64,000 bases of DNA from Jacaranda mimosifolia (Eukaryota > Streptophyta > Magnoliopsida > Lamiales > Bignoniaceae). The stretch covers positions 15,626,968 to 15,690,967 of the forward strand of contig CM032129.1 in the NCBI GenBank assembly GCA_018894105.1, in the 5' to 3' direction. Under the pieces are notes generated by a model. It did not search any database. It was not told where the DNA came from and saw only the letters and a program-made list of their open reading frames with translations. Shown here piece by piece: positions 12,561-24,594 of the stretch. The position numbers were made by a program, and so were the translations under genes. Numbering within the stretch: the stretch's first letter is position 1; every line of letters begins with the position of its first letter.

Positions 12561-12854
12561 TTAGATAGGCTACGTATACTATCTTACCCATTCTCAGTGC
12601 ATCAAAATTAGAGTCATTTCAGTTGACTTCCATTTCCCAATTAGTTCAATTATTGGTTTCCCTGGCATACACAAACTAAATATTACCAAATAAAAATTTT
12701 AAGCCCAACCAACTACTAGGTAGAAAAACTAATCTACTAAAATAACATGAATTAAAATGTCAAAATAAAGTCTTACCAAATTTTAGATGATAATTCTCCT
12801 ATTCTAATCCTTATCATCACCCTCATTTGATTCTACATCTTCAATATCCTTAAG

Positions 12855-13400
12855 GTCCTCTTTCTCCCTATGCATTGGATTAAAGTGATTTAAATGTATA
12901 TAAAAACCTAAGATACATATATTCAGTTCTTATTTTGATCATATTTCCAAATTAAATAGAAACCAAGTAGCAAAAGGTGTCACAATATTCTTTTCTAGGA
13001 AAATCGAAGCCCTGTATTTTCTGTCATGCCACACCTTTGTATTTTAATCATAACTTTCTCCCTATATATCGAATTGAAGTGATTCAGATGGATATAAATA
13101 ACTAAGAGATAGATTTACAAATCATATGTTGATCATGTTACTTAATTCTATTGAGATCAAGTAGTAAAAGAGTCAAAACTATTTATTTTTAGAAAATAAA
13201 AATCCTGTATTTCCAGACATGATACATCTTAGTATTGCGATCATAACTTTCCCTATATAAATCATATTGTGGTGTATTATGAGGAATTAGAATCCTAATA
13301 CACAGAAATAAAATTGATATGTTGATCATTTTGCTTAATTCTATCGGGAAGAAGTAATGAAGCTATCACAAATATCTATTTTTGAAAAAAAGTCAAAACC
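12855..13400. repeat. Three degenerate ~190-bp tandem units in the gypsy remnant
   Basis: Similar blocks begin near 12859, 13052 and 13245. Each starts with a ctttctccctata-like string, followed by gattaaagtgatt-like, gttgatcat-like and aaagtcaaaactatttat-like segments. The spacing is about 193 bp. They lie in the LTR/UTR-like part of the gypsy element, and I see no coding. Confidence 0.6.
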
Positions 13401-13993
13401 TAACAACATCGACTATTGAATTTCGTAGTTATCAAAATGGGAAGTCTACAAACTCATTAATTGCCTTGTGTAATTCTAATACACTTCCTGCAAATGCCAT
13501 CTCATTTTCCTTTCCCCTCTTCCATAGTTGTTGTCCCTTTTCCTTCTTCCCCCTTTTCCTCTTTCATTTACTATTAAATGTAATTAGGGTTTTGATCCAT
13601 AGGAAAAATATATATAAGGGGAGTGTTTGATATGAGAGGGACTCTTATAATGTTTTCCTTCTAGGAGTAGGACAACTCTTTTATAATTTTAGTATCTTTG
13701 TTATTGATTCATGTGGTCTCAATGATTTAAGTCTTAGTATTGATAGCATTTTAATTCAAGTAAAATTACATCTTACTCTCCTCCAAAATTAAAATATCTA
13801 CAAATATAGCATATATATGAAACTAAATAATAGTTATCATTATTTGGCCATGAGATAATTTAATATTGTATATATCTTTGAACGAAATGACACTTCATGC
13901 CTTACTATAACTTTAATTGAAATATTAAATAAAATAAAATAAAATATAGTAATCGATTAAATGTGAAATAAAATTATGGGGTATTAAAGTGAG

Positions 13994-15056
13994 CGTAGAG
14001 CTAGAATGGTTTATCAAGACATATTCATTTCATCCAATTAGTTGGGCTCCATGGGCTTGTTGCTAGACATCGATTATGGAGATTGTGTACTCTTCGATTA
14101 ATGGAGATTAATTGAAAGAGTTATTTGTTTAAAGGATTTTAAACTAATGTGAATATTTCAATATTCAAAATATCACAATGAGTTGTGAGCCCATGTCCAA
14201 TGAATGGATGAACCTGATGGGCCACACACAAAAGCCTAAAGGAAGTTCTATTTAATGGGAGGAATTTTCTAAGGAGTTAGAAAATTCATCTATGCGGTTT
14301 TCAAGAAGAATTCTAGTAGCTAACGTTTTGGTCATCTTTGCTTGATTAATTTAATTGTTAAATTAATCAAAATAATTTAAGGAGTTAAATTAGACCAATT
14401 AAATTAAGAAGTTAATGTAACTGGTGACGTGACAATTAATTAGTCATGTTAACTTAAAGAGTTAAGTTGACTCCTATTAACTTAAAGAGTTAAGTTAATT
14501 GAGTTAAGGAATTTGATCAAACTAATTAATTAAATTAAAGAGTTAATTTAATAAAAATGAGTATTTGGATTTTGGAGGGAATTTCAAATGAAAGAGTCCA
14601 TTTGAATTTAATTAGAGTTAATTTGCATTACAATTCAGAAGATGAAACGAAGATGCAAATTAAATGCAAATGTATGCATGGATGGAACTAGAAATTTTGT
14701 TTATGAGAGGCGAAATTTTGAATTATCAAAAATATGATATATATATATATATTTATTTATTACACATATATACAAAGAAGCATAATGGGGCAAAAAGCAT
14801 ATTTTCAATAAGAGGAGGGACAAATTTATAATTTACGGATGGCAAAAGTGTAATATTTAAAAAATTTTAATATAAAAAATGAAGTTTTAATATTTTGAGG
14901 GGGGCTTCGTCACTAAATGTATGTGAAATTCATATGCAAGTTGGTTGGTAGGCTAACAAGTTCGTTGGTAGGTTAGCAAACTAAGCATGGGACGTGTGAT
15001 GCTTACTTGCATCACACCATCCACTCAATAAATAGGAGATGGATGACCATTAGATG
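13994..15056 (+). repeat. LTR C, middle segment
   Basis: This is the continuation of LTR C after the gypsy insertion. It contains the sense-strand family palindrome at 14993-15018 (arms GTGTGATGC and GCATCACAC) followed by a TATA-like box, caataaatag (15024-15033). No gene is present. Confidence 0.85.
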
Positions 15057-16520
15057 TGAAGTTAAGTGTAGCAAAAGGATCCAACTAATAAAGCAAAAAT
15101 AGCTAAATCAAAACCCGACTACACTCAATCCAAGGATCAAATCATGCTTCTAATATGGATTTGGTTGTAGAAAATTACCTTGATCGCTTAAAACCCAAGG
15201 TAGAATTGAAGACAACGTTGAACTTTTCAAAATTGTCTCATCCTGGCGCAGCAGAAATCTAGCATGTTAGTCTTGCATTTGGCTGCCCACCCCTCTATAT
15301 ATAGATGAGGAGGTGTGATGAAAGTTGGCATCACACCTCCCATGAGGCAGGGTGCCAACTAAGCATGACAACTTCTATGTGAAATGTGAATTTCACTTCC
15401 ATTTGAATTTCATTGTGAGTTTTTATTTCTTCTAATGAAATGTTATGAAATTAATTCTAAATGCACCTCAAACGAACTCCTTCATTTGAATTTCCTTCCA
15501 AAATTAATTCGTCACATTAATTAATTAACTCCTTAATTTAATTAATTGGTCTTGACTTAACTTCTTAAGACAACTAATTTAACTCCTTAAGCTAGAAGGT
15601 GTTCACTTAACCCCTTAAATTAATTTGACTAATTAAATGTCATATGTCTCCAATTAAATTAACTCCTTAATTAAATTAGTCTAATTTAACTCCTTAAATT
15701 CTTTTGATTAATTTAACAATTAAATCAATTAAGCTAAAATGACAAAACAATTAGCCAACTGTTGTTTCCACAAAATCAGTCACTAGGGATTTTCTAACTC
15801 TCAGAAAATTCTTTTCATCAAATAGAACTTCTTTTAGACTTTTGTATGTGACCCATTAAGTTCTCCCATTCATTGGACATGGGCTCACAACTATTGTGAT
15901 ATTTTGAATATTGAAATATTCACATGAATTTAAAATCCTTTAAACTAACAACTTAATTCAATTAATCTCTATTAATTGAAGAGTACCCAATTTTCATGGT
16001 CGACGTCCAACTGTAAGCTGATGGAGCCCAACCAATTAGTCGAAATGAATATACTTTTGCTGAACCAATCTAGCTTTACGCTTACCATGCAAATATAGTC
16101 CTTCCGTCTCCTATAATCCGAGAAAGGCCTAGAGCAAGATATTTTTCGGCTTCCTAGTAGCCTCGATAACTATGTTTCTATTCCTAATGTTCGATTCCAA
16201 TTTATGACCTTATCTTTATAAAACTCCTTTTTCAAGTTGTCATACTAACTTGCGCAAGGACTTCTTGGAATCAATCATTATAGAATACAGGAGATGCACT
16301 CGCTCTTCACAACGACGAGGAGATGATCCCATCTTGGATCTCACAAACCTCCATGTCTAAATATCTCATACCCAATCTCAACCCGGATGACCCGAAAAGT
16401 GGTCAAGGTAGAGCCAAAGAATGAAGACCTAACACAGGGTTACCATGGATCCTCAGGTCTAAGGACTAATTATATGCACTAGCATAAGCTGGAAAACTTG
16501 CCACTATGGTTGTCTAGTAG
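15057..16520 (-). repeat. Truncated 3' LTR of element B
   Basis: It begins tgaagttaagtgtagc and aligns with 16924 onward. A ~300-bp segment between 15262 and the aatctagcatgttag block is absent compared with the partner LTR. The palindrome is at 15312-15337, next to the tatatatagatgag TATA region at 15296-15309. The 5' portion is lost at 16520. Confidence 0.85.
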
Positions 16521-16923
16521 AAATTAAAGTGTTCAAACATGCTTCAAAAATCAAGTTTAAGTGATAATCATCATTCTCCAAAAATATCCAATTATCTCTA
16601 ATTATTTCCAATCCAGTTAGATCCAAAAATGACCAAAACACATTAAAACCAAATTTAACATGCTATATCAACATATAACATCATTCAATGCTAAATCAAC
16701 ATTGAACATAATAATCCATGAATAAAAAAATACTAATATATGAATTAACTCTTAAAACACATATTAGCATAATTCAATTATCATCAAAGGAGCCACGAGC
16801 AACATCAACCAAACACTTCAATCCATGAATTGGATCAAGTATTTGGAGATCTAGATCAATTCATCACACGAATCAATCAAACAAAAATCCAAATTAAAGC
16901 ATGAAATAGGCTCCAATACTACT
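16521..16923 (-). other. Residual leader and primer-binding site of element B
   Basis: This matches the PBS-proximal leader of elements A (19855-20241) and E (42930-43336). The primer-binding site, read on the minus strand, is TAGTATTGGAGCC at 16909-16921, two bases from the LTR. It is a degraded match to the TGGTATCAGAGCC site complementary to plant initiator tRNA-Met. Confidence 0.75.
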
Positions 16924-19093
16924 TGAAGTCAAGTGTAGCATAAGGATTCAATTAATAAAGCAAAAATGGCTAAATCAAAAATAGGCTACACTTAATCCAA
17001 GGATCAAATCATGCTTCTAATATGGATGTGGTTGCAGAAAATTACCCTGATCTCTTAAAATCCAAGGTAGAATTGAAGACAAGGTTGAACTCTTCAAAAC
17101 TATCTCCTCCTGCCACAGCAGAAATCCGACAATCTTTTCCCTAGAAAATCACCTCTGATTTTGCTGAAATTTGGAAAACACCTCCCCAACACCTTGAGTA
17201 ATATCTAGCAAAAATATTAGTACAAACGAAAATCAACAAGTGCACTAAAATTTCCTCCAAACAATCTGCATTCTAGTGGATCTTCAAGAGCAAAGCTAGC
17301 CAAATGTCTAGCCTCTAATGAAATGATCCACAGTCCCAAGGCAAACTCCAATCAGCCTTTGATCTGTTGGATCACCAAAGGCTGAAGAAGAGATGAAGGC
17401 TGAATGTGTGAAACTTCAACACATGAGTGGATCACACTTTTGGAAGGAAAAAGAGAATCTAGCATGTTAGTCTTGCATTTGGCTGCCCACCCCTCTATAT
17501 ATAGATGAGGAGGTGTGATGCAAGTTGGCACCACACCTGTTATGAGGTGCCAACTAAGTAAGACAACTTGCATGTGAAATGTGATTTTCATTGGGAGTCT
17601 TTATTTCATCTCATGAAATGTCATCTAAATTTATTCTAAATACACCTCAAATGAACTCCTTCATTTGAATTTCCCTCCAAAATTAATTTCTCACATTAAT
17701 TAAATTAACTCCTTAATTTAATTAATTGATCTTGACTTAACTCCTTAAGACAACTAACTTAACTCCATAAGCTAGAAAATGTTAACTTAACCCCTTAAAT
17801 TAACTTGAATAATTAAATGTCATATGGCACCAATTAAATTTTAATTGGTCTAATTTAGCACTTTAAATTCTTTTGATAAATTTAACAACTAAATCAATCA
17901 AGCAAAAATGACAAAAAAAATTTGCCAATTTTTTTCTCCACAAAATTAGTCACTAGGAATTTTCTAACTCTTAGAAAATTCCTCTCATCAAATAGAACTT
18001 CTTTTAGACTTTTGTGTGTGACCCATTAAGTTTTCCCATTCATTGGATATGGGCTCACAACTCTTGTGATATTTTGAATATTAAAATATTCACATTAATT
18101 TAAACTCCTTTAAACTAACAACTCAATTCAATTAATTTCTATTAATTGAAGAGTATCCAATCTTCATGGTCAATGTCCAACTGCAAGCCGATGGAGCCCA
18201 ACTAATTGGTCGAAATGAATATACTTTTGGTGAACCATTCTAGCTCTACACTTACCATGCAAATACGGTTCTTCCATTTCCTATCACCCGAAACAAGCCT
18301 AGGGCAAGATATTTTCTAGCTTTCCAGTAGCCTCGATAACTATGTTTCTATTCCCAATATTCGATTTCGATTTATGACCTCATCTTCAGAAAACTCCTTT
18401 TTCAAATTGTAATACTGCCTTGCGCAAGGACTCCTTGGAATCGATCATTATAGAATACATAGGAGATGCACTTGCCCTTCACAATGATGAGGAGATGATC
18501 CCATCTTAGATCTCACAAACCTCCATGTCTAAGTATCTCATACCCAATATCAACCTGGATGACCTGCAAGGTGGTCAAGGAAGAGCCAAAGTATGAGAAC
18601 CTAAACACAGCGTTACAATAGATCCTCAAGTTAATGAGCTAATTATATGCACTTATGTAAGCTAGAGAACTTGCCACTATGCCTATCTGGTAGATTCTCC
18701 GGGTGGGCCTTTAGTGAACTTGTTCTCTGAAAAGTACCTATTAGCATGCACCCACGTCTAACATGGATTGCTCATGAAATGATGAAATATCCAAATCTTT
18801 GGATTTATGCATCATTAGTGCAAGTCTATCTGAATCTTAAATGTCATGTCTCCTAAGATTCTACGACCTGAAATATTTTAAGATCACGACTGTGTAAGAC
18901 TTGTTCTATGATCACCACCCAGTGTGTGACCATAATCTTATGTGATCTAAGAGCTTCAACCAACTACTAGTGAAGTACAATAATCATAAGATGAAAATAG
19001 CCATTATAATATGAATATCATTCATTCAAGATTGTTTCACAAGTGAAATAGTTCACATGGCAACCTAATTGGCTGTGGGGCACTATTTCAACA
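16924..19093 (-). repeat. 5' LTR of element B
   Basis: This complete 2170-bp LTR starts tgaagtcaagtg and ends ctatttcaaca (plus-strand view). The palindrome is at 17512-17537 (arms GGTGTGATGCAA and TGGCACCACACC), with the TATA region ctatatatagatg at 17494-17506. Open frames in it are LTR sequence shared by other copies. Confidence 0.88.
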
Positions 19094-19098
19094 AGATG

Positions 19099-19676
19099 GC
19101 CATTCAACTAGATTCTCTTTTTCCCTCCAAAAGTGTGGTTTGTCATGTGTTGAAGCTTCACACTCTCCAAACTTACTTCTTCCAATTCTTCTCAAACCGC
19201 CACTTCCTTACCTCCATCCTCTCATTTTATAGCAGATCTGAGGCTGATTTAAGCTGTCCTTATGTGTGTGGATTATTACATTAGAGATCCAACACTTGGG
19301 GGACTTGGTGCTCCTTGGTGAATTATTGTTGTCCAATAAATTTTGTGGCAGATTTGAAGGACATAGGAAGCTCTGATTGGCACAAAATTTTTACAGCATC
19401 TTCCTTGGTGTGTTAAGGTGCTCTCTACAAAATTTGAGCATTTTTGGAGTTCTAGAAGGTGGTCAACTGTTGGTGACTTTCTGATGTGCACGATTGCTCC
19501 TTTGAAGAGTTCATTGGAGTCTTTCTCCTCTGCGTTTGGATTTAGCATTCAAGGTAAATTTTCTGGATCTAAATCCCTATTAAATACATGATTAGATCCT
19601 TGGAGTGGAGTAGATAATTTATATTTAGCCTTTTTATGATTTTATATTATGGACCCTTAGCCTACTACTACCTTCA
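19099..19676 (+). repeat. LTR C, 3' segment
   Basis: This is the last third of solo LTR C. It is the reverse complement of the family start, with the block gatccttggagtggagtag (19599-19617) matching the complement of about 20307-20325. It ends at 19676 before the cctag duplication. It forms an inverted repeat with the adjacent element B and with A's 5' LTR. Confidence 0.85.
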
Positions 19677-19681
19677 CCTAG

Positions 19682-20241
19682 CCGCAGCCAGGCTAGGTGG
19701 CAGCCTTGCCACAAGATGCACCAATCAACCATTTAAACACCATTTTGTGTTTTTGCCACTCTAAATATATGTAAATCTCCATAACATCATTTCATACAAA
19801 TTTTGACAAACTCTCAGATTATAAACACCTTTAAAAACTAGAAATTAAAGTGCTCAAACATGCTTCAAAAATCAAGTCTAAGTGAGAATCATCATTCTCC
19901 AAAAATCTCCAATTAACTCCAATTCAATTGGATCAAAAAATGATCTAAACACCTTAAGGCCAAATTGAACATGCTATATCAATATATAACATCATCCAAT
20001 GCTAAATCAACATTTAACATTAACTAACATGAATCAAAGTCATGCCAACACATGAATCAACACTTAAAGTATATATTGACTTGACATATCTCAATTCATC
20101 ACAAATAGAGCCACGTGCAAAATCATCCAAACACTCAAATTCATCAATTGAATCAAATATTTGGAGATTTAGAATCAATTCATCACATGAATCAATTCAA
20201 AAAAATCCAAATTAAAGCATGAATTAGGTTCCGATACCACT
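19682..20241 (-). other. PBS-proximal leader and primer-binding site of element A
   Basis: This is the continuation of A's leader after LTR C. The primer-binding site, read on the minus strand, is TGGTATCGGAACC (20227-20239). It is the best preserved in the window and sits two bases from the LTR. It matches the plant initiator tRNA-Met type with two differences. No ORF is present. Confidence 0.8.
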
Positions 20242-22476
20242 TGAAATTAGGAGTAGGATTGAGATCCAAAATATAAAACCAAAAATAGGCAAAATGTAAT
20301 CAATCTACTCCACTCCAAGGATCTATTCATGCTCACAATAAGGACTTAGTTGCAGAAAATTTACCTTTTGAAGTTCAATTCAAAGGCAAGAGATAGATCA
20401 CTCCAAAGAACACTTCAATGGATGTTCCGCGCACAACAGAAGATGTCAATGGTTGAGTGCCTTCCACTACTCCAAAAACCCTAAAAATTGGCAGTTAATT
20501 TCATCTCACATCCAGGTAGAAGCTGCCAAAATTTTGTCCAAATCAAAATCTCCTAGGGCCTCCAAATCTAGCAACGAATCTGCCGGACAACAATGGTTCA
20601 CCAAGAAACTCCCTCCAAGTGTTGGATCTCTAATGATCAAGTCCATATAGCTTAGGAAAGCTCTAAATCAACCTCAAATATGATAGATTAGATTAGGATG
20701 AAGGTGAGGGACTGGAATTTTGGAGAAGAAAAGGAGAGGGAGAGAATTTAGTGTGTGTGAATCTTCAACACATGAATATCATACTTTTGGAGGGGAAATG
20801 GGAGAGCACTAGAATTACCATAACATGGCTGGCCAAGGGGCTGTATTTATAGAGAGGAAGGGGGATGAAATTTGGGATCACACCTCCCATGTTCGTTGGC
20901 CAACTTGTCAACTTGCATGTGAATTTGAATTTCACATGCATTTGCATTTAATTAGCATCTACATCTCATCTTATGAAATGTAATGTAAATTAACTCTAAT
21001 TTAAATTCAAATGAACTCTTTCATTTGATTCCCCTCCAAAGTTCAAATTCTCATTTTAATTAAAGTAACTCTTTAATTTAACTAATTAATTTGACTTAAC
21101 TCCTTAAGTTAATTAACTTAACCCTTTAAGTCAATTGGTGTTAACTTAACTCTTTAAGTTAACTTGAATAATTAATCGTCACATGGCACCAATTAAATTA
21201 TTAACTCCTTAATTTAATTGGTCTAATTTAACTCCTTAAATTATTTTTATTAATTTAATAATTAAATTAATCAAGCCAAAATGACCAATAAAATAGTTGG
21301 CAGTTTTCTCTCCAAAAACACCCAGGTTGAATTTTCTAACTCTTTAGAAAATTCCTCCCATCAACTAAGAACTTCCTATAGGCTTTTGCGTGTGGCCCGT
21401 TAGGTTAATACTTTTATTGGACATGGGCTCACAACTCATTGTGATATTTTGAATATTAAAATATTCACATTAGTTTAAACTCCGTTAAACTAATTACTCT
21501 TTCAATTAATCTCCATTAATTGAAGAGTACACAATCTCCATGGTCGATGTCTAGCAACAAGACCATGGAGCCCAACTAATTGGATGAATGAATTATGTCT
21601 CGATGAACCATTCTAGCTCTACACTTGCCATGCAAATACGATCCTTCAATCTCCTATCTCTCGAAAGAGGCCTAACGCAAGATATTTTCCGGCTCTCCAA
21701 TAGCCTTGATAACTATATTTCTACATTCAAATGTTCGATTTTCCTTTATGACCTTAACTTTGGAAAAATCCTTTTTCAAATTATCACACTACCTTGTGTA
21801 AGGATTTTTTGGAATCGATCATTATAGAATACATAGAAGATGCATTCATCCTTCACAACAATGAGGAGATGAATCTCATCTTAGTTCTCACAAAGCCCCA
21901 TGCTTAAGTAGCTTATGCCAGTCTCAACCTTGAATGACCTACTGCATGGTCAGAGAATAGTGAAAGCATGAGGACCTAAACACAAGGTTGTTATGAATCA
22001 TCAGGTCCAAGGACTAAGTATATATACTATCGTAAGCTAGAGAACTTGTCATTTTGGCTATCAAGCAGATTCTTTGGGTTGGCCTTCAGTGAACTTGTTC
22101 TCTATCAAGCACCCACTAACATACATCAATGTCTAACATAGATTACTCATGAAATGGAACAATATCCAACTCCTTGGAATATGCATCGTTAGTGTAAATC
22201 TATTCGAATCTTAGATTCCTATCTCATAAGATTCTATGGCTTGGAATATTTAAAATCACGACCCTAGGGACTTGTCTCATGATCACCATCATATGTGTGA
22301 CCAAGTACCATAGTCTTATGTGATTTAGGGGTTCCAACCAAATGCCAGTAAAGTATAATAAGCATAAGATGAAGATGGTCATTTAATAAGAATATCATTC
22401 AATGAAGATTGTATCACAAGTGAAATAATTTTTACATGCCAATCTAATTAGTTGCGGGGCATGCACTATTCCAACA
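20242..22476 (-). repeat. 5' LTR of element A
   Basis: This intact 2235-bp LTR starts tgaaattaggagtagg and ends gcactattccaaca. It has a TATA-like tatttatagag box at 20843-20853. The neighbouring palindrome has decayed on one side (about 20859-20884). The start and end agree with its 3' partner once two transposon insertions are removed from the partner. Confidence 0.9.
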
Positions 22477-22481
22477 AGTCT

Positions 22482-22756
22482 ATCTAAATCTTAGATGCCC
22501 TATCTCATAAGATTCTATAACTTTGAATATTTTAAAATTATGACTGTAGAGACTTGTTTCATGATTACCATCATATGCATAATCAAGTCCCCTAGTCTAT
22601 TGTGATTTAAGGGCATCAACCAAATTTAAGTGAAGAATATAAAAATCATAAGATGAAGATGGCCATTTAATAAGAATATCATTCAATCAGGATTGTATCA
22701 CAAGTGGAGCAGTTTTACACACTAATTTAATTGGCTATGGGGGCACTATTCCAACA
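22482..22756 (-). repeat. Outer LTR0, right part
   Basis: The LTR interrupted at 885 resumes here with atctaaatcttagatgcc after the duplicated agtct. It ends gcactattccaaca at 22756. No polypurine tract follows. LTR0 is therefore a solo LTR or the right (5') LTR of an element whose body is to the left. Confidence 0.85.
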
Positions 22757-24594
22757 TAAGCCTATCTGGAGAAGATATTCCACTTCTTTCTCTTGGATTC
22801 TTCTTCTTTCTCCTTTGGTCACCAAGAATAGCAACTTTTAGACTCAAAATAACCTCAAAATCATGAGATCATAGTTGCAAAATCAATCTCCAAAGCTCCA
22901 GAACCGCTGGTTGGATCTAGGAGAGTTAGAGAGAATCTAGGAGAGTAGTTATTTTTCTCAACTAATTGAGAGAATTTTGGGAGGGAAAAAGGGGTGCAAG
23001 TGGCCAGCCATGGGGAGGGTATGAGGGGTATTTATAAGGTGTGATGGATGCCTCTAGATGCATCCTTCACACCTTCCTCATACATTGCCAACTAGCATGC
23101 CAACTCACAAGCTTAGTTGGATTTTAATTTCTACTAATTAAAATCTAATTTTAACTTGGAAATTAAAATGCCACCTAATATTCAATAACTCTTCCATTTT
23201 AATTTTCCATCCAAAAATTAGATTATCCAATTAATTAAATTAACTCCTTAATTTAATTAAATCAACTTAACACTTTAAATTGACTAGACTAATTAAGTTG
23301 TCACATGACAACAATTAAATTAACACTTTATTTAATTGGTCTAATTTAACTCGTTAAATTATTTGATTAGTTTAATACTTTAAATTAATCAAGTCATTGT
23401 GACCAATTCTTCATTGGTCAACTTGGTCACTTCCAAACTTAACCACTTTAATTATCTAACTCAGAATAATTTCTCCAACTCCATTGAGAGTGCTCTAGAC
23501 TTTTGTGTGTGACCTTTTATGTTCATCAATTAATTAGACGTGGGCTCACAACTCTTTATGATTTAGTGAATATCAAATACTTCGATTAGTCTAAACTCTT
23601 TTAAACTACTCATTCTTTCAATTAATCTCTTTTAATTGAATAGTGCCTAATCTCCATAGTCGATGTCTAGTACAAGCCTACAAACCCAACTAATTGGGTG
23701 AATTAAACTTGAGCAAACCTATTCCACTTACAACTACTATGAAAATACGGTCCTTTCATTCCCTATCTCCCGAAAAAGACCTGGGGCACGATATTTGTCA
23801 ATTCCCTTGTAGCCTCAATAATTATGTATCTATTCTTAATGTTCAATTCTCATTTATGACCTCATCTTTCGAAAATCCTTTTTCCAAATTTTCATACTAC
23901 CTTACACAAGAATTTCATGGGACCGTTCATCATAGAATATATAGGAGATAAACTCATTTTTCACAGACGAGTGAAATAGATCCCGTCTTGAAACTCACCA
24001 AACTCCATACTAGGGTAGCTTGTGCACAACCTATACCCCAAGCGGCCCGCTATGTGGTCGGGAAAAAATCGATGCACAATACTTAAATACAATGTTATTG
24101 TGGAACCTCAAGTCAACGGACTAATTATACACACTATCGTAAGCTAGAGAATTTTCCACTACCAACATACCACTCTAGGTATCTTGTGGATTCTTTAAGC
24201 GAGTTTTTAGTGAATTTGTTCTCTGATAAGCATCCTCTAATATGCATCCATGTCTTACATGGATTGCCCATGAAATGAGGCAATATCCAACTCGTTGGAG
24301 TATGCATCGTTAGTGCAAGTTTATCTAGATCATAGATGCCCTGTCTCTGAAGATTTTATAACTTGGAATACTTAAAATTATGACCACGGAGACTTGTTTC
24401 ATGATTGCCATTAATGTGTGACCAAGTTCAGTAGTCTTCTATGATTTAAGCGGCTTCAACCAAATGCATGTGAAGAATATCATAAATGCATAAGATAAGG
24501 ATGACATTTTATTAAATATCATTCAATGAAGATTGTTTTTACATGGAGTAGTTTTACATATCAATCTAATTGGCTATGGGGTACTATTCCAATA
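22757..24594 (-). repeat. Older, diverged copia LTR D (partial)
   Basis: This is another minus-orientation LTR of the family, more diverged, ending ctattccaata. Its start is interrupted by LTR0. It has its own palindrome at 23039-23074, with arms that differ from the other copies, next to gtatttataagg. No polypurine tract follows position 24594. Open frames such as 23694-23951 are LTR sequence. Confidence 0.78.

Larger units (their letters stand above)
10942..13988 (-). mobile_element. Truncated Ty3/gypsy element
   Basis: This 3.05-kb insert in LTR C starts tgtcacgcccaaaa and ends ggggtattaaa, terminal sequences typical of plant gypsy LTRs in minus orientation (TGTAATACCCC-like start, GGGCGTGACA-like end). 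The flanking TSD is gtaag (10937-10941) versus gtgag (13989-13993), one mismatch. It keeps LTR-like material on both sides and a central pol fragment. Integrase, RNase H and gag are missing, so large internal deletions have occurred. Confidence 0.78.
15057..19093 (-). mobile_element. Internally deleted copia element B
   Basis: This 4.04-kb element has a 5-bp TSD, agatg, at 15052-15056 and 19094-19098 within LTR C. It consists of a truncated 3' LTR (15057-16520), 403 bp of leader with a primer site, and a complete 5' LTR (16924-19093). All of gag-pol, the polypurine tract and the first part of the 3' LTR are missing. The deletion junction at 16518-16520 falls on a shared tag trinucleotide, consistent with illegitimate recombination. 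Confidence 0.88.
10106..19676 (+). mobile_element. Solo copia LTR C, plus strand, interrupted twice
   Basis: This LTR of the same family is in the opposite orientation and inserted in the leader of element A. It starts tgttggaatagtgc at 10106, ends ccttca at 19676, and is flanked by a perfect TSD, cctag (10101-10105 and 19677-19681). The LTR segments are 10106-10941, 13994-15056 and 19099-19676, totalling 2477 bp. A Ty3/gypsy remnant and element B separate them. No internal copia region of its own remains, as expected after LTR-LTR recombination. Confidence 0.88.
891..22476 (-). mobile_element. Ty1/copia (Angela/BARE-like) element A with nested insertions
   Basis: This is a full-length LTR retrotransposon on the minus strand. 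The 3' LTR is at 891-5077, the polypurine tract at 5078-5091, the polyprotein remnant at 5092-8644, the leader at 8645-10105 plus 19682-20241, and the 5' LTR at 20242-22476. The 5-bp TSD agtct occurs at 886-890 and 22477-22481 and lies within an older LTR of the same family. Four later insertions enlarge it to 21.6 kb: a hAT MITE, a CACTA element, solo LTR C, and the elements nested in C. The Angela assignment is inferred from the LTR start TGTTGGAATAG, the tRNA-Met primer site and the RT/RNase H motifs. Confidence 0.9.

Noticed and set aside
13382..13630. 82-codon plus-strand frame with a hydrophobic stretch
   Set aside because: It lies in the non-coding LTR-like part of the gypsy remnant. 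It has no conserved start context and its T-rich composition explains the hydrophobicity.
15057..19093. Element B as a designed non-autonomous (LARD/TRIM) family
   Set aside because: The 3' LTR is truncated and the junction sits at microhomology, which fits a one-off deletion. A genome search for the same junction would be needed to revive this idea.
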